From: Mesorhizobium sp. 113-3-3
GTDB taxonomy: Bacteria > Pseudomonadota > Alphaproteobacteria > Rhizobiales > Rhizobiaceae
NCBI RefSeq assembly: GCF_016756495.1
Contig: NZ_AP023243.1
Location: forward strand, 62,001-126,000
Length of the DNA stretch: 64,000 nt
Direction of reading: 5' to 3'
The translations under genes were made by a program, and so were the position numbers. Positions within the stretch are counted from its first letter, which is position 1; the number at the start of each line of letters is the position of its first letter. Below are positions 53,762-63,243 of this stretch, one piece after another. The notes under the pieces were generated by a model. It searched no databases, was not told the DNA's origin, and saw only the letters and a program-made list of their open reading frames with translations.

Positions 53762-54175
53762 ATGCATGAGATTTTGCAGCCGGAAGGCTGGGCCAAACCG
53801 GTCGGCTACGCCAATGGCGTCGCGGCGCGCGGGCGGCTCATCTTCGTTGGTGGACAGGTCGGCTGGAACGGGCAATGCCAGTTCGAGACCGACGATTTTG
53901 TTGGCCAGGTAAAACAGACGCTGCAAAACATCGTGGCGGTGCTGGCCGAGGCGGGCGCCGAGCCGCAGCACATCACCTCGATGACCTGGTATTTCACCGA
54001 CAAGGCCGAGTACCTCGCCAACCTCAGAGGAATCGGCGAGGCCTATCGCGAGGTGATCGGCCGGCATTTCCCGGCAATGGCCGCCATGCAGGTGATGGCC
54101 CTGGTCGAGGATCGCGCCAAGGTGGAGATCCAGGCCACCGCCGTCATTCCTGACGAACTCGTTCGTCCGGAATAA
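53762..54175 (+). CDS. RidA-family (enamine/imine deaminase) protein
   Basis: A 137-aa YjgF/YER057c/UK114-type protein: 'ANGVAARGRLIFVGGQVGWNG', 'VKQTLQNIVAVLAEAGAEPQHITSMTWYFTD' and 'PAMAAMQVMALVEDRAKVEIQATAVI'. The catalytic Arg of true RidA (before the final Glu/Ile stretch) is replaced in this 'ALVEDRAKVEIQ' context, so it may be a subgroup member with altered activity. Its place after the CoA-ester genes fits release of ammonia from the enamine made after ring reduction. GGGAGG lies before ATG 53762. Confidence 0.9.
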   Translation: MHEILQPEGWAKPVGYANGVAARGRLIFVGGQVGWNGQCQFETDDFVGQVKQTLQNIVAVLAEAGAEPQHITSMTWYFTDKAEYLANLRGIGEAYREVIGRHFPAMAAMQVMALVEDRAKVEIQATAVIPDELVRPE

Positions 54176-54199
54176 TGAATTCGCTGTTCCTGGAATAAT

Positions 54200-55291
54200 T
54201 TATGCGCGCAGACCCGCCTTCCGCAAAATCGGCAGCACGTGGTCGCAGAAATAGGGCAGCTCCTGCGTGTAGTTGACGAAGGAGAGCGCGATGCCCTGAT
54301 AGCCGTGCCCAGCAATGGCGGCCATGTCGGCAGCGATCGTTTCCGGTGTTCCGATCAGGGGATAAGTGCCGGCGCCGCCGGCGAAGCGTTGGCGGTAGCG
54401 GTCATAGGCGTGCGGGTCGTGCGACTGCGAGAATTCCTTCTTGCCGGCCATATGGGCGTCGACCGCCTCATGATCGGCCAGATCGACGGCGTAGCGCGTG
54501 TAGTAGGCCTGCGCCTCCTCCATCGTCGGGCGGCAGACGACATGCGCCACGGTGTAGACGCCGACATCGCGGCCGACCTTGTCGGCCCGCTCGCTGATGT
54601 CGGCGACATGCCTGCCGGCATCGCTCATCTCGGAAAAGGTCGTGAACAGGTAGTCGCATCGGGCGGCGGCGAAATCGCGGCCCGGGCCGCCAAAAGCGGC
54701 GTTCATCGTCACCGGTCGCGGAGCCTGCAGGCTGGCCGGCCGGCTCACAGCCTCCTTCAGGCGATAGTAGGTGCCTTCGTAGTCGAGCGGCTCGGCCGAC
54801 GCATAAAGCTTCTCTAGAACCTCGATCCACTCGGCTGCCTGGTCGTAGCCCTTCTCGACCAGCGGCGTACCGAACATGCCGAATTCCTTCGGGTTCCAAC
54901 CGCAGACGATGTTGAGGCCGGCGCGGCCCTGGCTGATGTGGTCGACCGTCGCCAGCGCCTTGGCGGCGTAGAGCGGATGCACCAGCGGCACGTGCACGGT
55001 CATGAACAGGCCGATCTGTTCGGTGGCCACGGCGAGCGCCGCTGCCCAGGTGAAGGTCTCGAACGACCATTCGCGCACCTTGTTGCGGCCGCCAAAGCCG
55101 CGCCAGCGCGCGATGGGCAGCATGAACTCCAGCCCGGCGCGGTCGGCGATTTGCGCCGCCGTCAGATTGTCCTGCCAGCTTGCCGTCCAGCGTTCCGGCA
55201 CATCGGTGATGGCAAGCCCGCCATCGGCGTTGGTCGAGAAGACGCCGAGCTTCAGTTTGTTCGGGCCGTGCAGGGGATGCGCTTTGATCAT
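54200..55291 (-). CDS. LLM-class flavin-dependent monooxygenase
   Basis: A 363-aa bacterial luciferase-like (RutA/SsuD/NtaA type) enzyme. Landmarks are 'LKLGVFSTNADGG', 'IADRAGLEFMLPIARWRGFGG', 'QGRAGLNIVCGWNPKEFGMFG' and 'PLIGTPETIAADMAAIAGHGYQGIALSFVNY'. Such enzymes oxygenate a reduced-flavin-accessible substrate, often cleaving a C-N or C-S bond. ATG 55291 is chosen; an in-frame GTG at 55318 is possible. It converges with ridA (24 bp) and is divergent from the aldolase gene behind a shared palindrome. Confidence 0.9.
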   Translation of the reverse strand: MIKAHPLHGPNKLKLGVFSTNADGGLAITDVPERWTASWQDNLTAAQIADRAGLEFMLPIARWRGFGGRNKVREWSFETFTWAAALAVATEQIGLFMTVHVPLVHPLYAAKALATVDHISQGRAGLNIVCGWNPKEFGMFGTPLVEKGYDQAAEWIEVLEKLYASAEPLDYEGTYYRLKEAVSRPASLQAPRPVTMNAAFGGPGRDFAAARCDYLFTTFSEMSDAGRHVADISERADKVGRDVGVYTVAHVVCRPTMEEAQAYYTRYAVDLADHEAVDAHMAGKKEFSQSHDPHAYDRYRQRFAGGAGTYPLIGTPETIAADMAAIAGHGYQGIALSFVNYTQELPYFCDHVLPILRKAGLRA

Positions 55292-55337
55292 CTCGGGAAC
55301 TCTTGGGCGGGAGGCCACACGCTAGGCCCGCGGCAAA

Positions 55338-55357
55338 ATATTTCAAGCCTGAAATAG
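55338..55357. promoter_or_regulatory. Divergent promoter with TTYAAGCNTRAA operator, copy 3
   Basis: TATTTCAAGCCTGAAATA is an 18-bp dyad with one mismatched pair, centred between 55347 and 55348. Leftward, TTGAAA (55341-55346) is followed after 16 bp by TAGCGT for the LLM gene. Rightward, CTGAAA (55349-55354) and a weak -10 near 55373 lead to the aldolase gene. One bound dimer could control both genes. Confidence 0.75.
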
Positions 55358-55415
55358 CTTCGCCTCGCCGGCGATTGCGGATATGAATTCGGGGCCAGAC
55401 AAAAAGGGGAACGGC

Positions 55416-56177
55416 ATGAGCGAATTCCGCCAGAAATGCGTCGGCAGAGCAAACCTCGTCGGTTCGTTTGCCGCCATTCCCCATCCGGTCGCGGTCGAAG
55501 TGATGGCGCTGGCTGGTCTCGACTTCCTCTGCATTGACTGGGAGCATGCGCAGATCTCGCGTGACATGATCGAGACCATGGTGCGTGCGGCCGACGTTCA
55601 CCGCGTGCCGGCGATGGTGCGGGTTCCCGGCCATGCGCCGGAAGCCATCCAGGCGGCGCTGGACAGTGGCGCGCAAGGCGTGCTGGTGCCGCGCGTCTCG
55701 ACCGCCGCCCAGGCAGCGATGGCCGTCAAAGCCTCGCGCTATCCGCCGCTGGGCGGGCGCGGCGTCGGACCCGGCCGGGCCGCCGGCTATGGCTATCGCA
55801 TTCCCGAATATCTAGCCGGCGCCAATGACAGGACCGTCGTCGCGGTCCAGGTCGAGACAGCGGAGGGGCTGGCCAATATCGACGCGATCGCGGCGGTCGA
55901 CGGCGTCGACGTGATCTTCGTCGGCCCCGGCGATCTTTCGGTGTCGATCGACGCGATCGGACCGCAAGGCGCCGACAAGCTCAATGCGGCGATCCGGACG
56001 ATCATTGCTGCCACGATCGCGCACGGCAAGACATCAGGCATATTTTGCGCCAGCCCACAGGCCGTAGGCCGGTGGGCGGCCATCGGCGCGAGTTTCTTCG
56101 TGCTGGCCAGCGACACGATGTTTCTGGGCGCCGGGGCCGCGGCCAACGCTGCCGCGGCACGCGACGAATTGGCTTGA
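55416..56177 (+). CDS. HpcH/HpaI aldolase family protein
   Basis: A 253-aa class II (metal-dependent) pyruvate aldolase-type protein: 'DFLCIDWEHAQIS', 'AMVRVPGHAPEAIQAALDSGAQGVLVPRVSTAAQA', 'YPPLGGRGVGPGRAAGYG', 'VQVETAEGLANIDAIAAVDGVDVIFVGPGDLS'. The metal-binding Glu (VQVETAEG) and Asp (VGPGDLS) and the active-site Arg/His are in place. It would cleave a 4-hydroxy-2-oxo acid to pyruvate and an aldehyde. AAGGGGA selects ATG 55416. Divergent from the LLM gene under one operator. Confidence 0.9.
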   Translation: MSEFRQKCVGRANLVGSFAAIPHPVAVEVMALAGLDFLCIDWEHAQISRDMIETMVRAADVHRVPAMVRVPGHAPEAIQAALDSGAQGVLVPRVSTAAQAAMAVKASRYPPLGGRGVGPGRAAGYGYRIPEYLAGANDRTVVAVQVETAEGLANIDAIAAVDGVDVIFVGPGDLSVSIDAIGPQGADKLNAAIRTIIAATIAHGKTSGIFCASPQAVGRWAAIGASFFVLASDTMFLGAGAAANAAAARDELA

Positions 56178-56574
56178 GGCAGGCACGGCCCGACAAAAAA
56201 GGCGTATCGCCGGAGCAACACGCAAGCCAAGCTTTTTAAGCTTAAAACTTTCGCCTTGAAAACCGTCCCACTTTGGATAAGCATTCAAGATCGATGACGG
56301 CGGCCGTGCCGCAGGGGTGCCGGCCAGTCCATCGTGGTGCTTCGGGGGGTTCAGTCCTTGTCGTTCATGCTGCCCCAGTCATCATCCAGCGCGCGCTCTG
56401 CTTTCCATGGCGTGCGCGGCCAAATCCATGATCCGCATACAGAGACCGTCGCCGGCCACGCGCGCAGGTCGCTGCCATGAATTGACGCCCCGCTGGGAGG
56501 CGGGACGGCAAGAAACCGTGCGGGGCGAGCCCCGCCCGATCAACAACCAGAGGGAATACCCCAGAGGGAACACC
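56178..56574 (+). promoter_or_regulatory. 397-bp gap with a perfect palindrome (TTYAAGCNTRAA, copy 4)
   Basis: TTTTAAGCTTAAAA (56234-56247) is a perfect 14-bp dyad containing the motif core (56235-56246). Nine bp on, TTGAAA (56256-56261) with a -10 near GGATAAG (56275-56281) is a possible promoter for the amino-acid binding protein at 56575, giving a leader of about 290 nt. The rest of the gap has GC-rich short inverted repeats but no gene I can support. Confidence 0.55.
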
Positions 56575-57372
56575 ATGAAGCTGTCACGTCGCAATCTCAT
56601 CCTGCTCGCCGCCGCCATCGGCATCGCCGCCGGCCCGGCAACCGCCTACGCCGCCGATGTGCTCAATGTCGGCGCCTACCCGACCAATCCGCCCTTCGAG
56701 TACAAAAACGAGAGCGGCACTTTCGAGGGCTTTGAAGTCGACATCGTCAACGAGGCTGCCAAGCGCATCGGCATGACCACCGACATCGCCGATCTCGGCT
56801 TCCAGGCGCTGTTCGCCGCCACGACGTCGAAGCGCATCGATGTCGCCATCTCGTCGATCACCATCACCCCGGAGCGGCTGAAGTCGCAGTCCTTCACGCA
56901 GCCCTATTATGATTCCGACATGGGCATTGCGACGAAGACCGACAGCGCCATCAACGCCGAGGCCGACCTCAAGGGCAAGATTGTCGGCGTGCTTTCCGGC
57001 TCGACTGGCGAAACCTGGGTCAAGGCACATCAGGAAGCCGACGGCTTCAGCGACGTGAAGGGCTATGACACGCAGCAGAACCTTTTGCTCGACCTCAGCG
57101 CCGGCCGCGTCGATGCCGCTGTCAGCGACATTCCGGGCATGGAATACTCCTTCACCAAGATGAAGGATCTGAAGGTCAAGCAGCGCATCAAGACCGGCGA
57201 ACAGTACGGCCTGATGATGACCAAGGACCATCCGCTGCTCGGCAAGCTGAACGATGCGCTGACGGCGATGAAGAAGGACGGCACGCTGGCCGCGATCCAC
57301 AAGAAGTGGTTCGGCAGCGACGCGCCGGCCGATTCCTCGACGGTCAAGGAAATGCCGCTGCCGAAGGCCTGA
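56575..57372 (+). CDS. Polar amino acid ABC transporter substrate-binding protein (family 3)
   Basis: A 265-aa periplasmic binding protein with a signal peptide (SRRNLILLAAAIGIAAGPATAYA; twin Arg present but a Sec-like core). It starts its mature part 'DVLNVGAYPTNPPFEYKNESGTFEGFEVDIVNEAAKR' and has 'VAISSITITPERLKSQSFTQPYYDS', the SBP_bac_3 pattern. GAGGG precedes ATG 56575. The long upstream open frame is not conserved-looking. The partner permease follows after a hairpin. No ATPase for it lies in the window. Confidence 0.92.
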   Translation: MKLSRRNLILLAAAIGIAAGPATAYAADVLNVGAYPTNPPFEYKNESGTFEGFEVDIVNEAAKRIGMTTDIADLGFQALFAATTSKRIDVAISSITITPERLKSQSFTQPYYDSDMGIATKTDSAINAEADLKGKIVGVLSGSTGETWVKAHQEADGFSDVKGYDTQQNLLLDLSAGRVDAAVSDIPGMEYSFTKMKDLKVKQRIKTGEQYGLMMTKDHPLLGKLNDALTAMKKDGTLAAIHKKWFGSDAPADSSTVKEMPLPKA

Positions 57373-57388
57373 GCGGCGATGCATTGAA

Positions 57389-57419
57389 AATCGTGCCGGC
57401 TTTCCAGGCCGGCACGATT
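57389..57419 (+). terminator. Stem-loop between binding protein and permease genes
   Basis: A perfect 12-bp stem (AATCGTGCCGGC with GCCGGCACGATT) and a 7-nt loop, 16 bp after the binding protein stop, without a T-run. It likely protects the 3' end or partly terminates, giving more binding protein than permease. Confidence 0.75.
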
Positions 57420-57521
57420 CATTTCACGCTTCGGCGCCGCTGCCGCGCGGACCGTCTCGCCATAGGCGCGGTCGATTGGTTTTAACTTGAGCACCCCTGC
57501 TCCGGGGTGCGGGAACGCCCC

Positions 57522-58196
57522 ATGTCGCTGATCGACACTTTCTTCAATCCCGATGTCATCATGTCCAGCCTGCCGGCGCTGCTGCGCGGTTTCCTGAACA
57601 CGCTGCTGCTCGGCATTCTGAGCATCGGCATCGGCATTCCCATCGGCCTGGTGATCAGCCTGCTGCGGCTCTATGCGCCGAAGCCGGTGCGCTGGCTGGC
57701 GGTCGGCTACACCGACATTTTCCGCGCGCTGCCGGTGCTGGTGGTGCTGATCCTGATCTATTACGCGCTGCCCTTCCTCGGCATCCGCCTGTCGTCCTGG
57801 GCGTCCGCCGTGACGGCTTTCGCCTTCATCATGTCGGCCTATTCGGCCGAAGTGTTCCGCTCCGGCATCGAAAGCATTCCGAAAGGCCAATTCGAGGCGT
57901 CGCAGGCGCTTGGCCTGCCGTTCCTTTTGACCTTGCGCAAGGTGGTGCTGCCGCAGGCGATCCGCGTCGTCATCCCGCCGATGACCAGCAATTGCGTCTC
58001 GATGTTCAAGGACACTTCGCTCGCCTCCACCGTGGCGCTGCCGGAACTGTTGAAGGAAGCGACCAATGCGCAGTCGCTCTACGCCAACCCCTCGCCGCTG
58101 ATCGGCGCGGCCCTTGTCTATCTGATCTTCCTTTGGCCGATGGTTCGCCTCGTCAGCCTGCTTGAAGACCGCTTCAAGACCGAGAAGGCGCGCTGA
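57522..58196 (+). CDS. Amino acid ABC transporter permease (HisM/GltK type)
   Basis: A 224-aa permease with about five membrane segments, '[21 protein letters not shown]' and the EAA-type loop '[30 protein letters not shown]'. The start is ATG 57522 (MSLIDTFF). It forms a unit with the binding protein at 56575; a single permease gene suggests a homodimer. A matching ATPase must come from elsewhere. Confidence 0.92.
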   Translation: MSLIDTFFNPDVIMSSLPALLRGFLNTLLLGILSIGIGIPIGLVISLLRLYAPKPVRWLAVGYTDIFRALPVLVVLILIYYALPFLGIRLSSWASAVTAFAFIMSAYSAEVFRSGIESIPKGQFEASQALGLPFLLTLRKVVLPQAIRVVIPPMTSNCVSMFKDTSLASTVALPELLKEATNAQSLYANPSPLIGAALVYLIFLWPMVRLVSLLEDRFKTEKAR

Positions 58197-58243
58197 TCTC
58201 GCCAATCAATCTCCACCCGCTAAATTCTTCGCAGGAGCTATCC

Positions 58244-59533
58244 GTGAACAAGCACCAGACCGACAATGCGAGCGCCGTGGCGTTCCCCGTCGACAGCATC
58301 CGCGCCATGTTTCCCGCTTTGCAGCGGGCCGGCGATTTCATCTTCATGGACAATGCCGCCGGCGCGCAGATCCCGCAGAGCGTGCTCGACGCGGTGACCA
58401 ACCATCTGGTTTCACACAATGTCCAGCGCGGCGGCCGCTATGGCCGCAGCGTCACCGTCGACCAGTCGGTCGCCGATGCAAGGGCAAGCGTGGCGCTGCT
58501 GATCAACGCCTACAGCCCGGCGGAAATCTGCTTCGGCATGAACGCCACCTCGTTCATCCGCCTGGTCAGCCTGGGCATCGGCCAGATGCTCGCCAAAGAG
58601 ATAGATGGGGGGCGAGACGAGATCGTCATCACCGACATGGACCACGACGCCAACATCGCCACCTGGCTGGCGCTGGAATCCGCCGGCGCCAAGTTCAAGT
58701 GGTGGCGCATGCGCGAGGACGGCAATCTGCATGTCGACGATCTCAAGCCCCTGGTCTCCGACCGCACCCGCCTTGTCGCCTGCACGGTGACGGCGCATTC
58801 GATCGGCTCGATCGTCGATGTCGCCTCCGTGGCCAAGATCGCGCATGCGGCCGGCGCGGAAGTGTTTCTCGACTGCGTGCATTACGGTCCGCACGGGCTG
58901 ATCGACGTGCAGGCCTGGGACTGCGATTATCTCGTCTGCTCCGGCTACAAGAATTTCTCGCCGCATATGGGTTTTCTCTGGGGCCGCTTCGACACACTGA
59001 AGCGGCTGCCGACGTTCCGCGAGGATTTCATCCCCGACGAGCCGCCCTACAAGGTCGAGGCCGGCACCTTCATCTACGAGAATGTCTCGGGCATGGATGC
59101 GGCCGTGCAGTATCTGGAACTGATCGGTCGCAATCTGGCCCCTTCCAACAACCGCTCGCGGCGCGAGAACATCGTCGCCGGCATGGGCGCCATCCGCGAC
59201 TATGAGCTGCTTCTGGCGCGCGAGATGCTTGCCGTGCTGAAAGGTTGCGGCGCGACCATCTATGGCGTCGCCGACGAGGCCCGCATCAACGAGCGCGTGC
59301 CGACCTTCTGCTTCAACATCGGCAGACTGTCACCACAGCGGATCGTCGAGGAAATGGCCGAGATGCAGATCGGTATCCGCGACGGCCACATGTACGCGCC
59401 GCGGCTGATGAAGCGCCTCAATCTGTCGATGGACAGCGGCGCCATCCGCGCGTCGCTGGTGCATTACAACACGGTTGAGGAAGTGCATAAATTCGGCGAG
59501 GCGTTGCGCGCGATTATCGCGAAGCTGTCGTAG
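58244..59533 (+). CDS. Cysteine desulfurase-like class V PLP enzyme
   Basis: A 429-aa fold-type I PLP protein: '[22 protein letters not shown]', '[12 protein letters not shown]', '[17 protein letters not shown]', '[39 protein letters not shown]', and the PLP Lys in '[13 protein letters not shown]'. It belongs to the cysteine desulfurase-like/isopenicillin-epimerase group, but no conserved mobile Cys loop is apparent, so desulfuration is doubtful. It starts with GTG 58244 behind a good AGGAG (58233-58237). It probably acts on the amino acid taken up by the preceding transporter (inference). Confidence 0.87.
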   Translation: MNKHQTDNASAVAFPVDSIRAMFPALQRAGDFIFMDNAAGAQIPQSVLDAVTNHLVSHNVQRGGRYGRSVTVDQSVADARASVALLINAYSPAEICFGMNATSFIRLVSLGIGQMLAKEIDGGRDEIVITDMDHDANIATWLALESAGAKFKWWRMREDGNLHVDDLKPLVSDRTRLVACTVTAHSIGSIVDVASVAKIAHAAGAEVFLDCVHYGPHGLIDVQAWDCDYLVCSGYKNFSPHMGFLWGRFDTLKRLPTFREDFIPDEPPYKVEAGTFIYENVSGMDAAVQYLELIGRNLAPSNNRSRRENIVAGMGAIRDYELLLAREMLAVLKGCGATIYGVADEARINERVPTFCFNIGRLSPQRIVEEMAEMQIGIRDGHMYAPRLMKRLNLSMDSGAIRASLVHYNTVEEVHKFGEALRAIIAKLS

Positions 59534-59544
59534 CTTGGGCGCTT

Positions 59545-59600
59545 ACCCCCACCCGGACCTTCGGTCCGGCCTCCCCACAAGGGGCAGGTGGCGCCCCGGC
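59545..59600. repeat. Intergenic dyad element/bidirectional terminator
   Basis: Between convergent genes lies CCGGACC-TTC-GGTCCGG, a 7-bp perfect stem, followed by CCCCACAAGGGG. The sequence resembles the short GC-rich palindromic units common between rhizobial genes. It may end transcription from both sides. Confidence 0.65.
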
Positions 59601-59601
59601 T

Positions 59602-60435
59602 TTAAGCCGCCGCCTTCTTCTTCGCCAGCCTCGCCTTGATCGAGGCGACGTCGGCGCGCGGCGTCGCGGCGAACAGCGTTTTGGTGTAGCTGTGCTTGGG
59701 GTCTGAGAAGACCTCGTCGCGCGAGCCGTATTCGACCGCCTCGCCGAAATACATCACCATCACATCGTCGGCGATGTAGCGCACCACGGACAGATCGTGG
59801 CTGATGAAGACATAGGTCAGCTGGAACTCGTCCTGCAGGTCGGCAAGCAGGTTCAGCACCTGCGCCTGCACCGACAGGTCGAGCGCCGAGACCGGCTCGT
59901 CGAGCACCAGCAAGCTCGGATTGAGCATCAGCGCGCGGGCAATCGCGATGCGCTGGCGCTGGCCGCCCGAGAACATATGCGGGTAGCGGTTGTAGTGTTC
60001 GGGTCCGAGGCCGACCTTCTTCAGCATCTTCATGGCGAGGTCGCGCCGCTCGTCGGCCGGCTTGCCGGTGTTGATGAGCAGCGGTTCGCCCAGCACATCG
60101 CCGATCTTCTGGCGCGGGTTGAGCGAGCCGTATGGATTCTGGAACACGATCTGCACCTTGCGGCGCATCTCCTTGGTCAGGCCGTCCTTGGCGATGTCGA
60201 CCTTGTTGCCGTCGATGAACAGCTCGCCCGAAGTCGCCGGATCGATCAGCGTGATGATGCGGGCAAGCGTTGACTTGCCGCAGCCGCTTTCGCCGACGAT
60301 GGCGAGCGTCTTGCCCTTGTCGACGCTGAATGAGACGCCCTTGACCGCATGCACGGTGCGCGAACCGCGGAACAGGCCGCCGCCGACGTGATAGTCGCGC
60401 TTGATGTCCTTGCCTTCAACGACCTTGATGCTCAT
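59602..60435 (-). CDS. dppF: Dipeptide ABC transporter ATPase (DppF-like)
   Basis: A 277-aa ATPase with [18 protein letters not shown] and LLVLDEPVSALDLSVQ, plus the 'DPKHSYTKTLFAATPRAD' tail of peptide importers. Last gene of the leftward dpp operon; its start abuts the stop of dppD (shared base at 60435). Confidence 0.93.
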   Translation of the reverse strand: MSIKVVEGKDIKRDYHVGGGLFRGSRTVHAVKGVSFSVDKGKTLAIVGESGCGKSTLARIITLIDPATSGELFIDGNKVDIAKDGLTKEMRRKVQIVFQNPYGSLNPRQKIGDVLGEPLLINTGKPADERRDLAMKMLKKVGLGPEHYNRYPHMFSGGQRQRIAIARALMLNPSLLVLDEPVSALDLSVQAQVLNLLADLQDEFQLTYVFISHDLSVVRYIADDVMVMYFGEAVEYGSRDEVFSDPKHSYTKTLFAATPRADVASIKARLAKKKAAA

Positions 60436-61279
60436 CAGGCGACTCCGGCGGCCGGTTCGAACAGCATGTCTGAAACGGTGGGCAGCCGGTCGCCGACGGC
60501 GTTATCCGGCAGCGCCGACAGGAGCGCACGGGTGTAATTGCTCTTTGGCGATTCAAACAGCGACAGCACGTCGGCCTCTTCCATCTTGCGGCCCTTGTAC
60601 TGGACGATGACGCGGTCGGCGGTCTCGGCCACCACGCCCATATTGTGCGTGATCATGATCAGGCCCATGCCGTATTTGGCCTGCAGCGAGACGAGGAGAT
60701 CGAGGATCTGCTTCTGGATGGTGACGTCGAGCGCGGTGGTCGGCTCGTCGGCGATCAGAAGCTTCGGATTGCAGGCGATGGCGATCGCGATCATGACGCG
60801 CTGGCACTGGCCGCCCGACATTTGGTGCGGGAACGAGTTCAGCCTTTCCGCCGGCTCGGCAATGCCGACCTGCTTCAGGAGTTCGATGGCCCGCTGCCGG
60901 CGCTGCGCACCATCCATGCCCATATGGAAACGCAGCACCTCTTCGATCTGGAAGCCGACGGTGAAGCAGGGATTGAGGCTGGCCATCGGCTCCTGGAAGA
61001 TCATCGACATGTCCTTGCCGACGATCTTGCGCCGCTCGGCCGGGCTCAGCTTCAGGAGATCGCGGCCATTGAAGCTCATGCGATCGGCCGTGACCTTGGC
61101 CGTCCACGGCAAAAGGCCCATCACCGCCAACATCGAGACCGACTTGCCGGAACCGGATTCGCCGACGATCGCCAGCACTTCGCGCTCGTCGACATGGAGC
61201 GAGACGCCGTCGACGGCGCGGAAGGAACCGGATGCGGTCTGGAACTCGACGACAAGATTTTGAATGTCGAGCAGCGCCA

Positions 61280-61280
<1 letters not shown>
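60435..61280 (-). CDS. dppD: Dipeptide ABC transporter ATPase (DppD-like)
   Basis: A 281-aa ATPase with [18 protein letters not shown] (signature; Cys in place of the usual Arg) and [21 protein letters not shown] lies 5 bases before ATG 61280; an adjacent GTG at 61283 is too close to it. The ATG shares a base with the dppC stop (TGATG). Confidence 0.93.
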
Positions 61281-62190
<910 letters not shown>

Positions 62191-62191
<1 letters not shown>

Positions 62192-63198
62192 CACGCCGCC
62201 CTTATGCGTGGGTTGATGACGGCATAGAGCACGTCGACGATCAGGTTCACGGCCATGACGATAAGGGCAATCAACAGCAGGCCGGACTGCACGACGACAT
62301 AGTCGCGCTTGGAAATGGATTCGACCATCCATCTGCCGATGCCGGGCCACGAGAAGATCGTTTCGGTAAGGATGGCGCCGGCGAGCAGCGTACTAACCTG
62401 CAGGCCGATGGTGGTGACCACCGGAATGAGCGCGTTGCGCAGAGCATGCACGCCGATGACCCTGGCCGACGAAAGCCCTTTGGCTCGGGCCGTCCGCACA
62501 TAGTCCTCGCCCAGCACCTCGAGCATGGCGGAGCGCGTCTGGCGCGCTATCACAGCCAGCGGAATGGTGCCGAGCACGATTGTCGGCAGCACCAGATGGC
62601 GCAACACCGAGCGAAACGCGTCCCATTTGCCGTAGAGCAAGGTGTCGATGGTCATGAAGCCGGTGATCGGCTTGAAGAAGTACTGCAGGTCGATGCGGCC
62701 GTTAACCGGTGTCCAGCCGAGATAACCGGAGAAAAAGATGATCAGCAGCAGACCCCACCAGAAGATCGGCATGGAGTAGCCGACGAGCGCGGTGCCCATC
62801 AGCGACTGGTCGAACCACGAGCCGCGCTTGACGGCCGCGAAGATGCCGGCCGGGATGCCGAGCACCATGGCGAAAATCATGGCGAAAAACGACAGTTCCA
62901 GCGTCGCCGGGAAGAGCGTCTTGAACTCTTCGAGCACCGGGCGCTTGGATGAAATGGAAACGCCGAAGTCGCCTTTGGCGACTGCACCGACATAGCGCGT
63001 GTATTGCTCCCAGATCGGCAGATTGTAGCCGAACTGCTCCTTGAGCTCTTCGTAACGCGCCGGCGCCACGCCGTGTTCGCCGGCCATGGCAAGAATAGGA
63101 TCGCCGGGCAGCAGCCTGACGAAGGCGAAGGCACAGATTGTGATGCCGACAAGCGTCGGGATCAAAAGTGCAATTCGGTGGAGTATATATTTCAGCAT
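62191..63198 (-). CDS. dppB: Dipeptide ABC transporter permease (DppB-like)
   Basis: A 335-aa permease: MLKYILHRIALLIPTLVGITICAFAFVRLLPGDP at the start, a periplasmic loop with 'EELKEQFGYNLPIWEQY', and the EAA loop '[24 protein letters not shown]'. It begins 45 bp after the binding protein stop, behind a GC-rich hairpin. Confidence 0.93.
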
Positions 63199-63206
63199 GA
63201 TGTAGG

Positions 63207-63232
63207 GGGGCGGCGCCTCATTGCGCCGCCCC
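63207..63232 (-). terminator. GC-rich hairpin between dppA and dppB
   Basis: A perfect 10-bp stem (GGGGCGGCGC with GCGCCGCCCC) and a 6-nt loop, 11 bp past the dppA stop in the transcribed direction. No U-run follows, so it is probably an mRNA-stabilising or partial attenuator hairpin that favours dppA expression. Confidence 0.75.
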
Positions 63233-63243
63233 GCTCTATAGTC

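Noticed and set aside
57389..57419. A riboswitch between the amino-acid binding protein and permease
   Set aside because: The segment is a simple perfect hairpin, with no multi-helix conserved core.
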